Assembly (NCBI GenBank): GCA_903833275.1
Contig: CAILEP010000007.1
Location: forward strand, 1-64,000
DNA: 64,000 bases
Direction of reading: 5' to 3'
Source of the DNA: an uncultured Bdellovibrionales bacterium
GTDB lineage: Bacteria > Bdellovibrionota > Bdellovibrionia > Bdellovibrionales > UBA1609
The translations under genes and the position numbers were made by a program. Positions 52,787 to 62,872 of the stretch are shown one piece after another (positions within the stretch are counted from its first letter, which is position 1; every line of letters starts with the position of its first letter). The notes beneath the pieces were generated by a model. That model did no database searches, was not told the DNA's origin, and saw nothing but the letters and a program-made list of their open reading frames with translations.

Positions 52787-53311
52787 TCAAATCGATTTAT
52801 CGAGAACTTCCATTTCTAAAGACGCGACCTTAAGAACGCCAAATTGTGGATGAACCGGAAAGGGCACAATTTTGCCGGTGCGACGATAACCGCGGCGCTC
52901 GTACCAGGCCATCAGTTCGTGACGTAAGGTGATAACTGTCATTTCCATTTTACTTGAACCATAGACTTCTTTAGCAAATTTCTCAGCTCGAGTAAGTAAA
53001 GCTCGCCCGACGCCTTGTGATTGGCCGGTTGGGTTTACTGTGAGCATGCCGAGGTAGCAGTTTGTTATAGAGCGCTTTTCGAGATGGACGCACCCGAGTA
53101 AATTGTCCTTTGAATCAAAAGCCAAAAGAAAATTACTTTCTTTTTGTGCGACCAGAGATTGGAGAATATTTTTATCTGTTCGCTGGCCATCGAGTAAGTC
53201 AGCTTCGGTTGTCCAGCCGGCGCGACTTTTATCGCCGCGGTAGCCGGCATTGATCAGCGTGGCTAAAGATTCGCAGTCGTTTTGAGTGGCAGGGCGAAAT
53301 TTGAGATCCAT
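52787..53311 (-). CDS. GNAT-family N-acetyltransferase
   Basis: 174 residues. The acetyl-CoA pyrophosphate loop is in LTVNPTGQSQGVGRALLTRAE near residue 95-115 (Q-x-x-G-x-G/A). Other strands fit the GNAT fold, and the C-terminal GYRRTGKIVPFPV is typical. The substrate is unknown. Its start and the chemoreceptor stop share one base at 53311, so they may be co-transcribed. Confidence 0.85.
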   Translation of the reverse strand: MDLKFRPATQNDCESLATLINAGYRGDKSRAGWTTEADLLDGQRTDKNILQSLVAQKESNFLLAFDSKDNLLGCVHLEKRSITNCYLGMLTVNPTGQSQGVGRALLTRAEKFAKEVYGSSKMEMTVITLRHELMAWYERRGYRRTGKIVPFPVHPQFGVLKVASLEMEVLDKSI

Positions 53312-55440
53312 TAGAACTGGGCTCCATGAGCACGGGCCCGAGGGGCAGGGGCGGTGCCTTTCTGTCGTTTGGGTAGGCGAATAAGATTACTGATTTTCGC
53401 AGCCGAAGCATGGGGGGCTCTCGAATTTTCAAGCGACCTGGCGCTTGAGCCTTCGACAAAGGCAATCAAACGAATAACGGCCTCGGCGAGTTCGTGAGCT
53501 TCGGCATTTAAATTTTCGGTGAGGGTTGAGCTTTGGCGAGCGACAGTTGAGTTCTGTTGAGTCAGTTCGTCGAGGGCGGCAATGGACTTGTTGATGTCGC
53601 TGACCCCGCCCGATTGCTCTTGCGAGGCCAAGGTGATTTGGGCGACCATGGCGGCCACAATTTTGGCTTTTTCAGAGATCTTAGCGAAGGTTTCTCGGCA
53701 GACTTCAGCCGATTTTTGGCCCAATTCAATTTTGGTTTTGCCGGTGGCAAAGAGCTGATCACCCTGTTGTTTTGCATTCTCAACAATCTCGGTGACCTTT
53801 TGGGCTGAAGTCGAAAGCAAAGTGGTGATTTCTTTGGCGGCATTGCCGCTCATCTGGGCGAGCTTACCAACTTCTTGGGCGACAACGGCAAAGCCTTTGC
53901 CTTGTTCGCCGGCCCGTGCGGCCTCAACCGAGGCATTAAATGACAGAAGTTTCGTCTGAAATACGATGTCATTGATGACATTGGTTTTCAATCCGATTTC
54001 TGAAATGATCTTTACGATCTCGCTGAATTCACCATTGCGCTCGGTGACTTTCGAGACCATTTCTTCATTAGCATGTCTTATTTCGTCGACCGCCGCCAAA
54101 AGCCGAGCGACACTTTCGCTGCCACTTTCAGAAATCAATTGATTTTGGTCAACCTCTGTTTTCGCCCGCAATGCCGAATCGGCATTTTGGCTCACGATTG
54201 CCGCGATTTCTTCTGTCGAAGACATGGTTTCTTGAATGCTCTCGGCTTGTCTCGAAACCGCTTCGCTCAGCTCGGTTGCCGACGATGCGCTTTGCTGTGA
54301 AGACGCCGAAATTTTGCCAGCAGACTTGTGCAAAAGGTTTGAAATCGAGCTGATGCTGGCGGTTAGATTTCGAATTGAAAACCAAGAAAAGCCTATCGAA
54401 AGCACGATCGCCACAAGACTTAAGAGGCCTGATATTATTTTCGATCGTTGTATAAGCCGTACGCGATTGCTGAGCAGGGTTTGAAGCTCAGCGGAGGCGA
54501 CATCCCAATAGTCAAAACTCGAAGCGAGGGCATGGTTTGAGCTCTGCACAAACTTTTCAACACTCACCAATCGCCCTGAGGCAATCTCATTTAGTGTTGC
54601 GACAAATTCGCCGTTTGATTTAACAAAGTTTGCGTGGGCCGGCGACAAGTTTTTCTCAAGGGTTTCAGATTTGCCATTGAAGTTAGAGTCTTCGTTTAGG
54701 GCGGTTTGAAAATCGCTTTTGATTTTATCAATGTCAGCTTCGTTTATCATTGAGACGTAAATGCTGGCTTGAATTTGGTCTTGGGCGCTAATTATTTTTT
54801 TATGAACGATAGGTTCGAGATCGACGATGGCGCTTTGAATACGGTCTTGGGCCTGTGGCAATGTCGCCAAGGTTATGTCACTTAAGTAGTAGCTATCGAG
54901 ATCTGGATCTAGAATAAGATTACTGGTGTCGCCGAGATGGCCAATCATGCCTCTGAGGTCAGCAATGAGGTGAGCGTGAAGCGCGTTGCTTTCGGTCGGC
55001 GTTAGTGCCATGAGTTTTTTCTTCAGCGCCACCCACTCGCTGGTCACATTTGAAATTTTGAGGTGATCGCGTTTTCGGCGGCTCAGACCCTGATCGGTAA
55101 ATTGTAAGCTTTCGCCAATATTGGCGTCGGTGGTTTTCGCGAGCTCAAGGGCTTGATCAATTGTTTTCTGCAGAGCCGGTAGCGCCGCTTGGCTTTCTCG
55201 CTCGCCGTAAAGGGCTCGTTGGGCGAGAGCACGATGGGTTGCAAACCCGCGCAGAGCCATTTCGAGCGGGCGTTGATATTCAACCCCCAAAGACTCAAGT
55301 TTGCCGAGTCGAATGGGCTCGTTTTTGGCTTCGAACAAAAGAACGAGAACGGTGGTTGCGATCAGCACAAAAAGTGAGATCACTAAGGCGAGGCGTTTTG
55401 CCAGAGAGTATTTCGCAAGCATTGAAAACATCGATAGCAC
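53311..55440 (-). CDS. methyl-accepting chemotaxis protein
   Basis: 709 residues. Two transmembrane helices (RLALVISLFVLIATTVLVLL near residue 22 and IISGLLSLVAIVLSIGFSW near 345) flank a helical periplasmic sensor domain of about 310 residues. The signalling hairpin tip has FQTKLLSFNASVEAARAGEQGKGFAVVAQEVGKLA, where FQT and LLALNA are usual. No CheR/CheB-docking pentapeptide is visible. An ATG at 55431 or 55422 may be the true start. It should signal to a CheA/CheW complex. Confidence 0.92.
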   Translation of the reverse strand: MLSMFSMLAKYSLAKRLALVISLFVLIATTVLVLLFEAKNEPIRLGKLESLGVEYQRPLEMALRGFATHRALAQRALYGERESQAALPALQKTIDQALELAKTTDANIGESLQFTDQGLSRRKRDHLKISNVTSEWVALKKKLMALTPTESNALHAHLIADLRGMIGHLGDTSNLILDPDLDSYYLSDITLATLPQAQDRIQSAIVDLEPIVHKKIISAQDQIQASIYVSMINEADIDKIKSDFQTALNEDSNFNGKSETLEKNLSPAHANFVKSNGEFVATLNEIASGRLVSVEKFVQSSNHALASSFDYWDVASAELQTLLSNRVRLIQRSKIISGLLSLVAIVLSIGFSWFSIRNLTASISSISNLLHKSAGKISASSQQSASSATELSEAVSRQAESIQETMSSTEEIAAIVSQNADSALRAKTEVDQNQLISESGSESVARLLAAVDEIRHANEEMVSKVTERNGEFSEIVKIISEIGLKTNVINDIVFQTKLLSFNASVEAARAGEQGKGFAVVAQEVGKLAQMSGNAAKEITTLLSTSAQKVTEIVENAKQQGDQLFATGKTKIELGQKSAEVCRETFAKISEKAKIVAAMVAQITLASQEQSGGVSDINKSIAALDELTQQNSTVARQSSTLTENLNAEAHELAEAVIRLIAFVEGSSARSLENSRAPHASAAKISNLIRLPKRQKGTAPAPRARAHGAQF

Positions 55441-55559
55441 TCATTTTTCAGCTAGGGCCCAAATCAACTTACATTCTCGATGAGTTCTCGAGCAGTTTGT
55501 AGTCTGTTTTTATTGTGAGTTTCATTGAGCAATAAGCGTATTTTTCCGATACAATCGCG

Positions 55560-58043
55560 ATGGGGTTTCGCTTTTTTGTCTTTATCATTATCCTTTGGTC
55601 GGGCTTGCCAATTTCGGCAGGCGAATCAACGGCTTCGAGCACCGCCGCGGGCCTTTGTCAGAACTGTTCGCAACAAAATGTAAACTCAGTTCTAGATCAA
55701 TCCTGCAGAAGAAGCTTTGAAATGCTCGGCTGCCAAAAGTTTTTAGACGAAAATCCAGACGCCAAAGACAAATTGAACTACTGCCCGCGCGCGACGGCCG
55801 GCACAAGGGCCAACCCGACGACCCAGATCAGGTCGAGCCATGGCAAGACGATTCTCGACTACGCCGTGGGTTGTGCCAAGGGCGGTTTGGATTTTGGTGT
55901 CGATACGGTTTTGTCACCCTATTACATTATCAAAGCGTTGTGGGCATTCAGCACGAACCCGATCGCATTGGACGAAAAGATTCTCAAGCGCGAACAGAAA
56001 TTTAGAGACTGCACGTCGGTACAATGTAAACGCGAAGTATTGGGCCCCTTTACTTATCTTTTTAGTAAAGATGAGATTGAGGGGCACCCAGAAGAGCGTG
56101 GCAAGGTCGACTGCGAAGATGTGGTGAACTACAGTTTCTGTTACGGCCTCTCGGCGGCGAGCTTATATCGCAAAATGATTGAACGAGTGGCGCCACTTCT
56201 TAAGAGCAAATCAATCGATGATGAGTGGATACCGGTGTGGAGCAATGAAAAAGAGAAATTGCCGCAGTACAAATCTCTAGGCCAGTGGTTTTATGAGAAA
56301 ATGGGCGTTCGCTATGAATGCTATGACGACGAGCACATCGCGAATCTGACTTGTTATATGCTGGCCACGGTGGCGACGCCGGCAGCGGCAAAGGCGGTCT
56401 TTAAGAAAGCCGCGCAGTACGCCGGGGCGCGATCGGCGGAGGCCGCGGCGTTGCGCAGATCGCTTGCGGAAGTCGACAAGATTGATCTTGAGAAGCTACC
56501 CGATGGAGTAGAGGTAACCCCACACGTGACGGGCGAGGTCGGCGGGCTTTCTCCGTCGCGAACTCGGTTTTTAAATGAATACCGTGGGCTAAAAGAAGAC
56601 CCATTTAAATGGCCCGAAGGGTTTAAAGAAGACAGCCAAGCTTTTATCGCCAAAACTAGAAACGCTAAGCCAAATGATAAGCAACTTATTTTTGAGGTCG
56701 AAAATTCTTCGCAAAAGAAATTGAATGATGTCATCAAGCGCAAAGATTACGTCGACGCTCTCAACAATAAATACAAAGATGTATTTTTGCGAGCGGTTCG
56801 CAACTTAAAATCAGGTTACCCTGACATTGAGGTGACCGCTTTTTCTGATTACAAAGGCCTGAGGCTTTTATTTGAAAGTAAAACCGGCCAGAAAATACCT
56901 GCAGAGTTGGCGGAGACTTTGGGCGTGGCATATAAAAAATCTTTGACTGAATATGCTGAATATTTAAGGGTCGAAAATCTGGTCTATGCCACAGACGACC
57001 CAAAGTTATGGTTTCGAAGCGGTATTGGTTCGACTGCCGATCGGGCGACCTTGGCCGCGCGTTACAGTCGCGTCATTGAGGCTGAGCCGGGTACGGCTGT
57101 TTTTGAAGACCCAAAAGTTGAGATGCATGTGCGGCACGGCCTTGAGATCACCGAAACGGCTCGCCGAGCAATTATGGAAGGGCACCCCGAGCTTTTCGAA
57201 AATGCAGGTGGGCTGCGCGTGCCGTCGGCCGAGGTGTTAGATTTGGTTCGTAAAACGGCGGATGCGCGCGAACTACGCAATGCTTTGGCCCAACGCTATA
57301 ATCTGACTTCGTTCAGTGCGCGTGATGCGACTGATCTTCAAAGTTATGTTCAGCGGCTGAACCAGTTTACTCCGTCAGTGCTGACGGCAGAACGAGGGTC
57401 GGCCACCCTTGCGGAGGCCCATACTGGCGGTTTTTCGATCGACCTAGCGGGCCAAGGCGGTGAAAATCTACGCGCCGTGGCCATTGCAATTCATTCGCTA
57501 ATTCGCACAAAAACCGTCAACGTCTCTGCCATTGAGACCGAGAGCTTTGTGCAGACCTTGCGCCGCCAGGATTTGGTGGCGACGGCCTCGCTTGAGGCTC
57601 GAAAGGCCGAGGTGAGAGCCGCAGTTGAGGCAACCTTAGGCAAAGACGCCGTGGTGAAGATTAGCGGGGACGACATTGTCGTCATACCAAAACAAGCGCT
57701 GACGGCAGCCGAGCAAAAAGCCTTTTTGGATAAACTTTCGAAAACCACCGGTGGCGGCGGCCTTCGGGCGACTTACATTGACGGCTCGAAAGCCTCGGCA
57801 GGGCGAATGGACGCCCTGGCGACGTGGGCGGAGGGGCAAGAAAAAGTATTGCGTGGTCAGGTCGAAGGGGTGATCCCGCGAGAAAAGCTACGCTCGATTA
57901 TTTTCTCGTCATCGGTGACGGAGGGTAAGCTTAGGTTTGAGTATCACTATCGCAATTCAAACGCGGCGACCCAACTGACTGAGGCCGAAGAGCGCCGGCT
58001 GAAAATCTTTATGCAAAAAGTCGAAAGCGAAGGTAAGCCCTAG
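55560..58043 (+). CDS. large exported Cys-rich hypothetical protein
   Basis: 827 residues with a signal peptide ending near ISA. The first 240 mature residues hold many Cys (LCQNCSQ, SCRRSFEMLGC, CTSVQCKRE, DCEDVVNYSFC), likely disulfides. A hydrophobic Ala-rich stretch (TCYMLATVATPAAAKAVFKKAA) lies near residue 270, then a long Lys/Glu-rich helical region. No family is recognised. The layout could be a membrane-associated envelope or effector-like protein. It is a single-gene unit. Confidence 0.65.
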   Translation: MGFRFFVFIIILWSGLPISAGESTASSTAAGLCQNCSQQNVNSVLDQSCRRSFEMLGCQKFLDENPDAKDKLNYCPRATAGTRANPTTQIRSSHGKTILDYAVGCAKGGLDFGVDTVLSPYYIIKALWAFSTNPIALDEKILKREQKFRDCTSVQCKREVLGPFTYLFSKDEIEGHPEERGKVDCEDVVNYSFCYGLSAASLYRKMIERVAPLLKSKSIDDEWIPVWSNEKEKLPQYKSLGQWFYEKMGVRYECYDDEHIANLTCYMLATVATPAAAKAVFKKAAQYAGARSAEAAALRRSLAEVDKIDLEKLPDGVEVTPHVTGEVGGLSPSRTRFLNEYRGLKEDPFKWPEGFKEDSQAFIAKTRNAKPNDKQLIFEVENSSQKKLNDVIKRKDYVDALNNKYKDVFLRAVRNLKSGYPDIEVTAFSDYKGLRLLFESKTGQKIPAELAETLGVAYKKSLTEYAEYLRVENLVYATDDPKLWFRSGIGSTADRATLAARYSRVIEAEPGTAVFEDPKVEMHVRHGLEITETARRAIMEGHPELFENAGGLRVPSAEVLDLVRKTADARELRNALAQRYNLTSFSARDATDLQSYVQRLNQFTPSVLTAERGSATLAEAHTGGFSIDLAGQGGENLRAVAIAIHSLIRTKTVNVSAIETESFVQTLRRQDLVATASLEARKAEVRAAVEATLGKDAVVKISGDDIVVIPKQALTAAEQKAFLDKLSKTTGGGGLRATYIDGSKASAGRMDALATWAEGQEKVLRGQVEGVIPREKLRSIIFSSSVTEGKLRFEYHYRNSNAATQLTEAEERRLKIFMQKVESEGKP

Positions 58044-58160
58044 TGGTGGCATCGCTTGTGCCTGCTCACCATTTGGTGTCGCGTCAAAGTTGGCCGCGGG
58101 CTCGCGATTGACGCCAAAAGCCATTTGGTGTCTCCAGAAATTCCTGTTAGCATTCTGCGC

Positions 58161-60215
58161 ATGAATGAAATTGCAAATCTCCTTAGAACTCATCGTTATC
58201 TGAAGTATTTGGCCTCGGTTAAATTGGCGGTGCCGTTGATGGTGACACTTATTGTTGTCGTCGCGATCGGCACTATTTTTGAGAGTCTTTACAACTCTGA
58301 TTATGCCAAAATGGCGGTCTACCAAACCACCTGGTTTTTTATTTTACTTTGTTTGCTGTGGGTTAATATTTTCTGTGCGGCGCTTTCGCGTTGGCCTTAT
58401 AAAATGCATCATCTTGGGTTTGTGACAACGCACGTGGGGATGCTCACTCTTCTTGTTGGCAGTTTTATGACGAGCATTGTGGGTTTGGATGCACAGCTCG
58501 CGATTGTCGAGGGTTCTAGCAATTCGACAATGGTGCTGCCTGAGACGGTTTTGGGTTATCAATTTGCCGATTCGCCGAAGTCACAGATCGTACCCATTCA
58601 GCGCGGCCTTTCGGCTTATGAGGCGACCGCTGACTCTTCAATAAACACTTCAACTAAACATTTGTTTTATATCAAAAGATATATTCCGTTTACCACGGCC
58701 AATCGAGTCGTTGTGCCGGCGGCGGCTGGTTCTGTGGCTAACAACTCGGGCAGTGTTGGGGTTAGTTTCAGAATGAAGAGTAAGTTTTTTGAAGTTTCAG
58801 AATGGCTGCATAGCCAAGAAAACCCCAGTATGTCATTGGGCCCCGCTAAGCTAGAATTAAAAGTCGGCCGTTACGCGGCGACACCTGGTGCCGGTTCGAC
58901 TGGTGGCGAGGCGAAACCGAAGCCAAAAGCAAAGCCAGCGCCTGCACGTAAGGCTGCATCTGAAGAGCCGGCGGCAGGCAATGTGATTCGTGTTACTGAC
59001 GTCAAAACCCAAAAGGTATTGGGCGAAAAATCGGCGGCAGAAATTGCACGCCATCCGTGGGCTATTGGCGGCGCCCAAATCAAAATTAAAAAAGAATATA
59101 AGTACGCCACTGTTGGTTCGAATAAAATTGCTGAAGGCACGGGCCCTGAGTCGAACCCGGCCTACGAATTTGAAGTTGTCAAAGCGGGCCAGACGAAGCG
59201 CGAGATTTTATTTGTACGTTTCGCGAATTTTTCTATAAATCCTGACGGAGTTTTCGGTCTGCGAATTGGGCTAGGCGGCGCGGGCGCGACAGCGGCGTCA
59301 CCTGAGATGATGGCGGCCCATGGTTCTGGCGCAGTCTCAAAGGGGGCGAACGGCGCCACGGCCCACGGTGAAACAACCGCCCAGCCGACGAACTTGCCGG
59401 CCGGGCACCCGAGCCTGGCAAATGCCGGTGATGGCGCTGCAGATGGCGCTGCTGACCGTGAAGCACCGATGGGTGCGGCAATGGAGGCGACCTCACCTGG
59501 CACTCCGCCGCCAATGGGCTCAGGCCGAAACGTGATTGAGTTTTGGGTTGACCCTGATGACAAAGAAGATCGCGCCGAGGTTGTTTTAAAAAAAGATGGT
59601 AAATTGGTAGCGCACGAAACCGTCACAGCTGGCCAAACTTATCAAACCCCGTGGATGGGCATGGCGATCACCCTTGCGAGTGTGGTGCGTGGCGGGCAGA
59701 CGCGAGTGGTGGCTGAGCCGGTTCAACCCACCAAGGGCAAAAATCTTCCGCCCAGTGCAATTGAAATTCAACTCGCTGATGGCAGCGATCATTTTTGGCT
59801 CACCGAAGGTTCGAGTCAGCAAGTGACGCTCATGGGTCGGCAGGCGCAGATTTTTTTCGATCGCCGCACGCTCGATTTGCCATTTCAGATGAAGCTCGAG
59901 AAATTTACTAAAAAAGATTACCCGGGCACCGAAACACCTATGAGCTACGAGAGTCTCGTGCAATTGCCGGCAACCGGCCAAACGCAATTGATCAGCATGA
60001 ATGAGCCGCTTAAAAAAGATGGGTTTACAATTTATCAATCAAGTTACGTTTTAGAAGAGGGCAAAATGCCCGAGTCTATATTTAGCGTTAACGACGACCC
60101 AGGTCGCCCAGTGAAATATATTGGCGCGATTATTCTCGCCTGTGGGATTATTCTTTTTACAGTTATGAGAAGTGATTGGTGGCTTCAGCGCAACAAAGAA
60201 AAAAGGGCGGCATAA
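58161..60215 (+). CDS. resB: ResB-like cytochrome c biogenesis protein
   Basis: ATG at 58161; the frame is open upstream but lacks a conserved start. The N-terminus LASVKLAVPLMVTLIVVVAIGTIFESLYN is the ResB/CcsB pattern; four membrane helices fit (three early, one near the C-terminus, IGAIILACGIILFTVM). The large periplasmic part has two low-complexity inserts: Lys/Pro/Ala-rich near residue 250 and Ala/Gly-rich near 400-450. Together with CcsA it moves haem and attaches it to apo-cytochromes c. Confidence 0.85.
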   Translation: MNEIANLLRTHRYLKYLASVKLAVPLMVTLIVVVAIGTIFESLYNSDYAKMAVYQTTWFFILLCLLWVNIFCAALSRWPYKMHHLGFVTTHVGMLTLLVGSFMTSIVGLDAQLAIVEGSSNSTMVLPETVLGYQFADSPKSQIVPIQRGLSAYEATADSSINTSTKHLFYIKRYIPFTTANRVVVPAAAGSVANNSGSVGVSFRMKSKFFEVSEWLHSQENPSMSLGPAKLELKVGRYAATPGAGSTGGEAKPKPKAKPAPARKAASEEPAAGNVIRVTDVKTQKVLGEKSAAEIARHPWAIGGAQIKIKKEYKYATVGSNKIAEGTGPESNPAYEFEVVKAGQTKREILFVRFANFSINPDGVFGLRIGLGGAGATAASPEMMAAHGSGAVSKGANGATAHGETTAQPTNLPAGHPSLANAGDGAADGAADREAPMGAAMEATSPGTPPPMGSGRNVIEFWVDPDDKEDRAEVVLKKDGKLVAHETVTAGQTYQTPWMGMAITLASVVRGGQTRVVAEPVQPTKGKNLPPSAIEIQLADGSDHFWLTEGSSQQVTLMGRQAQIFFDRRTLDLPFQMKLEKFTKKDYPGTETPMSYESLVQLPATGQTQLISMNEPLKKDGFTIYQSSYVLEEGKMPESIFSVNDDPGRPVKYIGAIILACGIILFTVMRSDWWLQRNKEKRAA

Positions 60216-60217
60216 GA

Positions 60218-61936
60218 ATGAGAACTAAATTTTTAGTCAGTTGGGTCATTGGGGCTTCGGTTTTGTTTTCGGCAGGGTTTTCAAGTCACGCCTCTGCTCA
60301 GGGCAATTTGATCGGCGAGGCCTATAAAGCGGTTTCGCCGACTCAAGCCATGCAAGATTACAAGTCGGTTATTGAAACGATCAATGCCGATTTGATTAAG
60401 GGTGCGGCGACCAGCCACGGCGGGCGGGTGAAGCCCTTCGATACGCTCGCGCGTGAAACTATGCTTTATGTTAACGGTCGCTATGGTCGCTACGGTGACC
60501 CGGCGCAAATGTACATCGCGATGATGGTTTCGCCCTCGAGCCCTTGGGTTGAAATGGTTGAAGTTCGTGAGCCTGACATTCGCACCCAGCTTGGGTTTTT
60601 GAAAACGCAAAGATTAGTGTCTTTGGCTGATCTCGAAGCGACCAATTTCATGTCGCGAGTTGAGCCGCTGCTGCAGAAACAACAAGAAGATTCGCATTCG
60701 CTTAATACTGAGCAAAAAGCCTGGATCGAATTGTTCAATCAATATTCGCTGCTGCGTTCGGTGGTCATGGGCGATCATTTGATCGGGTCGATGGATTTTT
60801 CTCATTTATTTAAAGGTGAAGCTTCAACCGTTGAAGCCACCAAAGCAAAGGTTGTTGATTATTTGAAAGCGGTGCGAGCGAACCCACAGCCCGATTCTCC
60901 GGCTGTGCAGACCGCGGCACAAGCTCTGGTTAGTTACTCTCGCGCTCAAAAAACACCTGACCTCTACGCGCACTACCTCGACAAATTAGATCTCGAAGTT
61001 TTGTTCAATAAAACTCAAATCTTTTTGTGGGCTGCGATTATGTATTTGCTTCTGGGTTCAGTTTTTCTTTACCCCGAGAGCCGTAAGAAAGTGACAAAAA
61101 AGACGGGCATCATTTTCTTCGCTATACCCTTAGCGATTCAAATAATCGGCCTTGGTTTGCGGGTGTATATAACTCGTTTTGCGCCGGTTACGAACATGTA
61201 CGGCACGATGATCTGGGTGGCGCTCGGCGTGAATGTATTCAGTCTTTTGCTCTACGCGCTCTACGGCAATGCTCTCATTTCAGGTTTTATGCTAATGACG
61301 AGCGGGGTGATTCTGTTTTTAGCCCAGAGCTTTCCGCTTATTTTGAGCCCCGATCTCGACCCGATTGTCGCAGTTTTGCGAAATAATTTTTGGCTGTCGA
61401 CTCACGTAACAACGATCACCATTTCGTACGCGGCATTTAGTATCGCGATGATTCTGGGCAATGTGACTCTTGTGAGAATGCTTCTCGGCTATGACACAAA
61501 AACTTTTGTGCAAGAATTCGAAAAGCACGCTTATCGTGCGGTTCAGCTCGGTTGTTTTTTACTTACCGTCGGTATTATTTTGGGTGGAGTATGGGCCGAT
61601 TATTCTTGGGGTCGCTTCTGGGGTTGGGACCCTAAAGAGACCTGGGCTCTGATCGCTGATCTCGCTTTCTTGGCACTTATGCACGCTCGTTTTATCGGTT
61701 GGTCGCGAGGCTTTATGTTTCTCGCGTTGACTCCGGTTGCTTATTTGATGGTGTTAATGGCCTGGTACGGTGTGAACTTCATTCTCGCCGCCGGTCTACA
61801 TTCTTACGGGTTCTCAAGTGGCGGGGCCATGGCGGTCAGTATTTTTGTGGTGATTCAGCTTTGCGTATTGGCGGCTGCTGTTATCAAGCACCAGCGCTCG
61901 CGTTCAGCTGGGGCCGGTGGCTCGGGCAGCGTCTAG
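60218..61936 (+). CDS. ccsA: CcsA/ResC-like cytochrome c assembly protein
   Basis: ATG two bases after the ResB stop. The tryptophan-rich haem-handling motif WGRFWGWDPKETWALI is near residue 470, with several membrane helices and conserved His around it. A signal peptide and a 260-residue periplasmic N-terminal domain (GGRVKPFDTLARETMLYVNGR) precede the helices, as in the long epsilon/delta-proteobacterial forms. With ResB it makes c-type cytochromes. The downstream multihaem protein is a plausible client. Confidence 0.9.
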   Translation: MRTKFLVSWVIGASVLFSAGFSSHASAQGNLIGEAYKAVSPTQAMQDYKSVIETINADLIKGAATSHGGRVKPFDTLARETMLYVNGRYGRYGDPAQMYIAMMVSPSSPWVEMVEVREPDIRTQLGFLKTQRLVSLADLEATNFMSRVEPLLQKQQEDSHSLNTEQKAWIELFNQYSLLRSVVMGDHLIGSMDFSHLFKGEASTVEATKAKVVDYLKAVRANPQPDSPAVQTAAQALVSYSRAQKTPDLYAHYLDKLDLEVLFNKTQIFLWAAIMYLLLGSVFLYPESRKKVTKKTGIIFFAIPLAIQIIGLGLRVYITRFAPVTNMYGTMIWVALGVNVFSLLLYALYGNALISGFMLMTSGVILFLAQSFPLILSPDLDPIVAVLRNNFWLSTHVTTITISYAAFSIAMILGNVTLVRMLLGYDTKTFVQEFEKHAYRAVQLGCFLLTVGIILGGVWADYSWGRFWGWDPKETWALIADLAFLALMHARFIGWSRGFMFLALTPVAYLMVLMAWYGVNFILAAGLHSYGFSSGGAMAVSIFVVIQLCVLAAAVIKHQRSRSAGAGGSGSV

Positions 61937-61946
61937 ATCGCTGAGG

Positions 61947-62792
61947 CTAAACGCCGAGAAGCAGCGAAGACGCCACGTGAATGACGGCCGCGACATACAT
62001 GAAAATCGCAAACGGAAAGTGAAAGGCATGCCAATAGCCCATCATCTGCTGAAAGGGCTCGATAAAGACCTGTTTGCGTTTGGTTTCGGCATACACCTGT
62101 AAAACTATCGAAAGTTTTTTGGGCCACGTTGGGCCGACGGGTACCTCGTTAAAGGCGAGGCGTATGTCGCCAATAATTGCAGAGAAAAACACGACAATGA
62201 GATTATAGTCTTCCATGTCAGCGGGTACCCCGGCCATTTGCATGGCGCGGCCCATGTACTGGGCTTTTTCTTCTGGCGGGATCACTAAATTACGCTTCTT
62301 AAAAGACGCATCAATACGTTGTGAAATGCGCTCGCATAGATTTTCTAGATCTGATTTTCGAGTCAAAAGTTGCACATAGAAGTAGCGCCCGATAATGCCG
62401 CTTGAGAAGGAGACCACCATGCTCCAAAAACTAATGGCGACAACGCCGCGTACTTTGAAATTGCAATGATAGAGAATGAGCGTCGGCCCGAGTAGGCCAC
62501 AAAAAATATGAAAATCGAGCCAGGCTCTTAGGCTGCCGAGCGGCCGCATAAACGCAAATTTTTTGCGCATCGAATAGAGGTTCATAATGATCATCAGCCC
62601 GAGGCCAACCCAACCCAGCCAAAGAGAAAGCGAACGACCAGGGACGGTTGAAACCACGAAAGCTTTTGGCAGAATGCCCGAATGCTGAAGTAGCATAAGG
62701 ATGCTACGGCCGGGCTGATGCGAAAGCGCCCAAAATTCGTAGCCGAAATAAACGGTTCCAATTATCCAAACTGAAATATACAAGATCATCAT
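61947..62792 (-). CDS. di-haem cytochrome b-like membrane protein
   Basis: 281 residues with about five membrane helices. Four His form two pairs 14 residues apart: His in DFHIFCGLLGPTLILYH and His in YWHAFHFPFAIFMYVAAVIH. Such pairs ligate two b haems across the membrane. It resembles b-type subunits that pass electrons from quinol to periplasmic cytochromes. It stands in the same direction as the multihaem cytochrome gene, 80 bases downstream. Partner and substrate are not known. Confidence 0.75.
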   Translation of the reverse strand: MMILYISVWIIGTVYFGYEFWALSHQPGRSILMLLQHSGILPKAFVVSTVPGRSLSLWLGWVGLGLMIIMNLYSMRKKFAFMRPLGSLRAWLDFHIFCGLLGPTLILYHCNFKVRGVVAISFWSMVVSFSSGIIGRYFYVQLLTRKSDLENLCERISQRIDASFKKRNLVIPPEEKAQYMGRAMQMAGVPADMEDYNLIVVFFSAIIGDIRLAFNEVPVGPTWPKKLSIVLQVYAETKRKQVFIEPFQQMMGYWHAFHFPFAIFMYVAAVIHVASSLLLGV

Positions 62793-62872
62793 GATCTAAG
62801 AATTTTATTCGTTGTTTTCGCTATTTACTAGTTGAGCGCAGCGCAAGCAGATCTAGGTCGGGGCAATTGATT

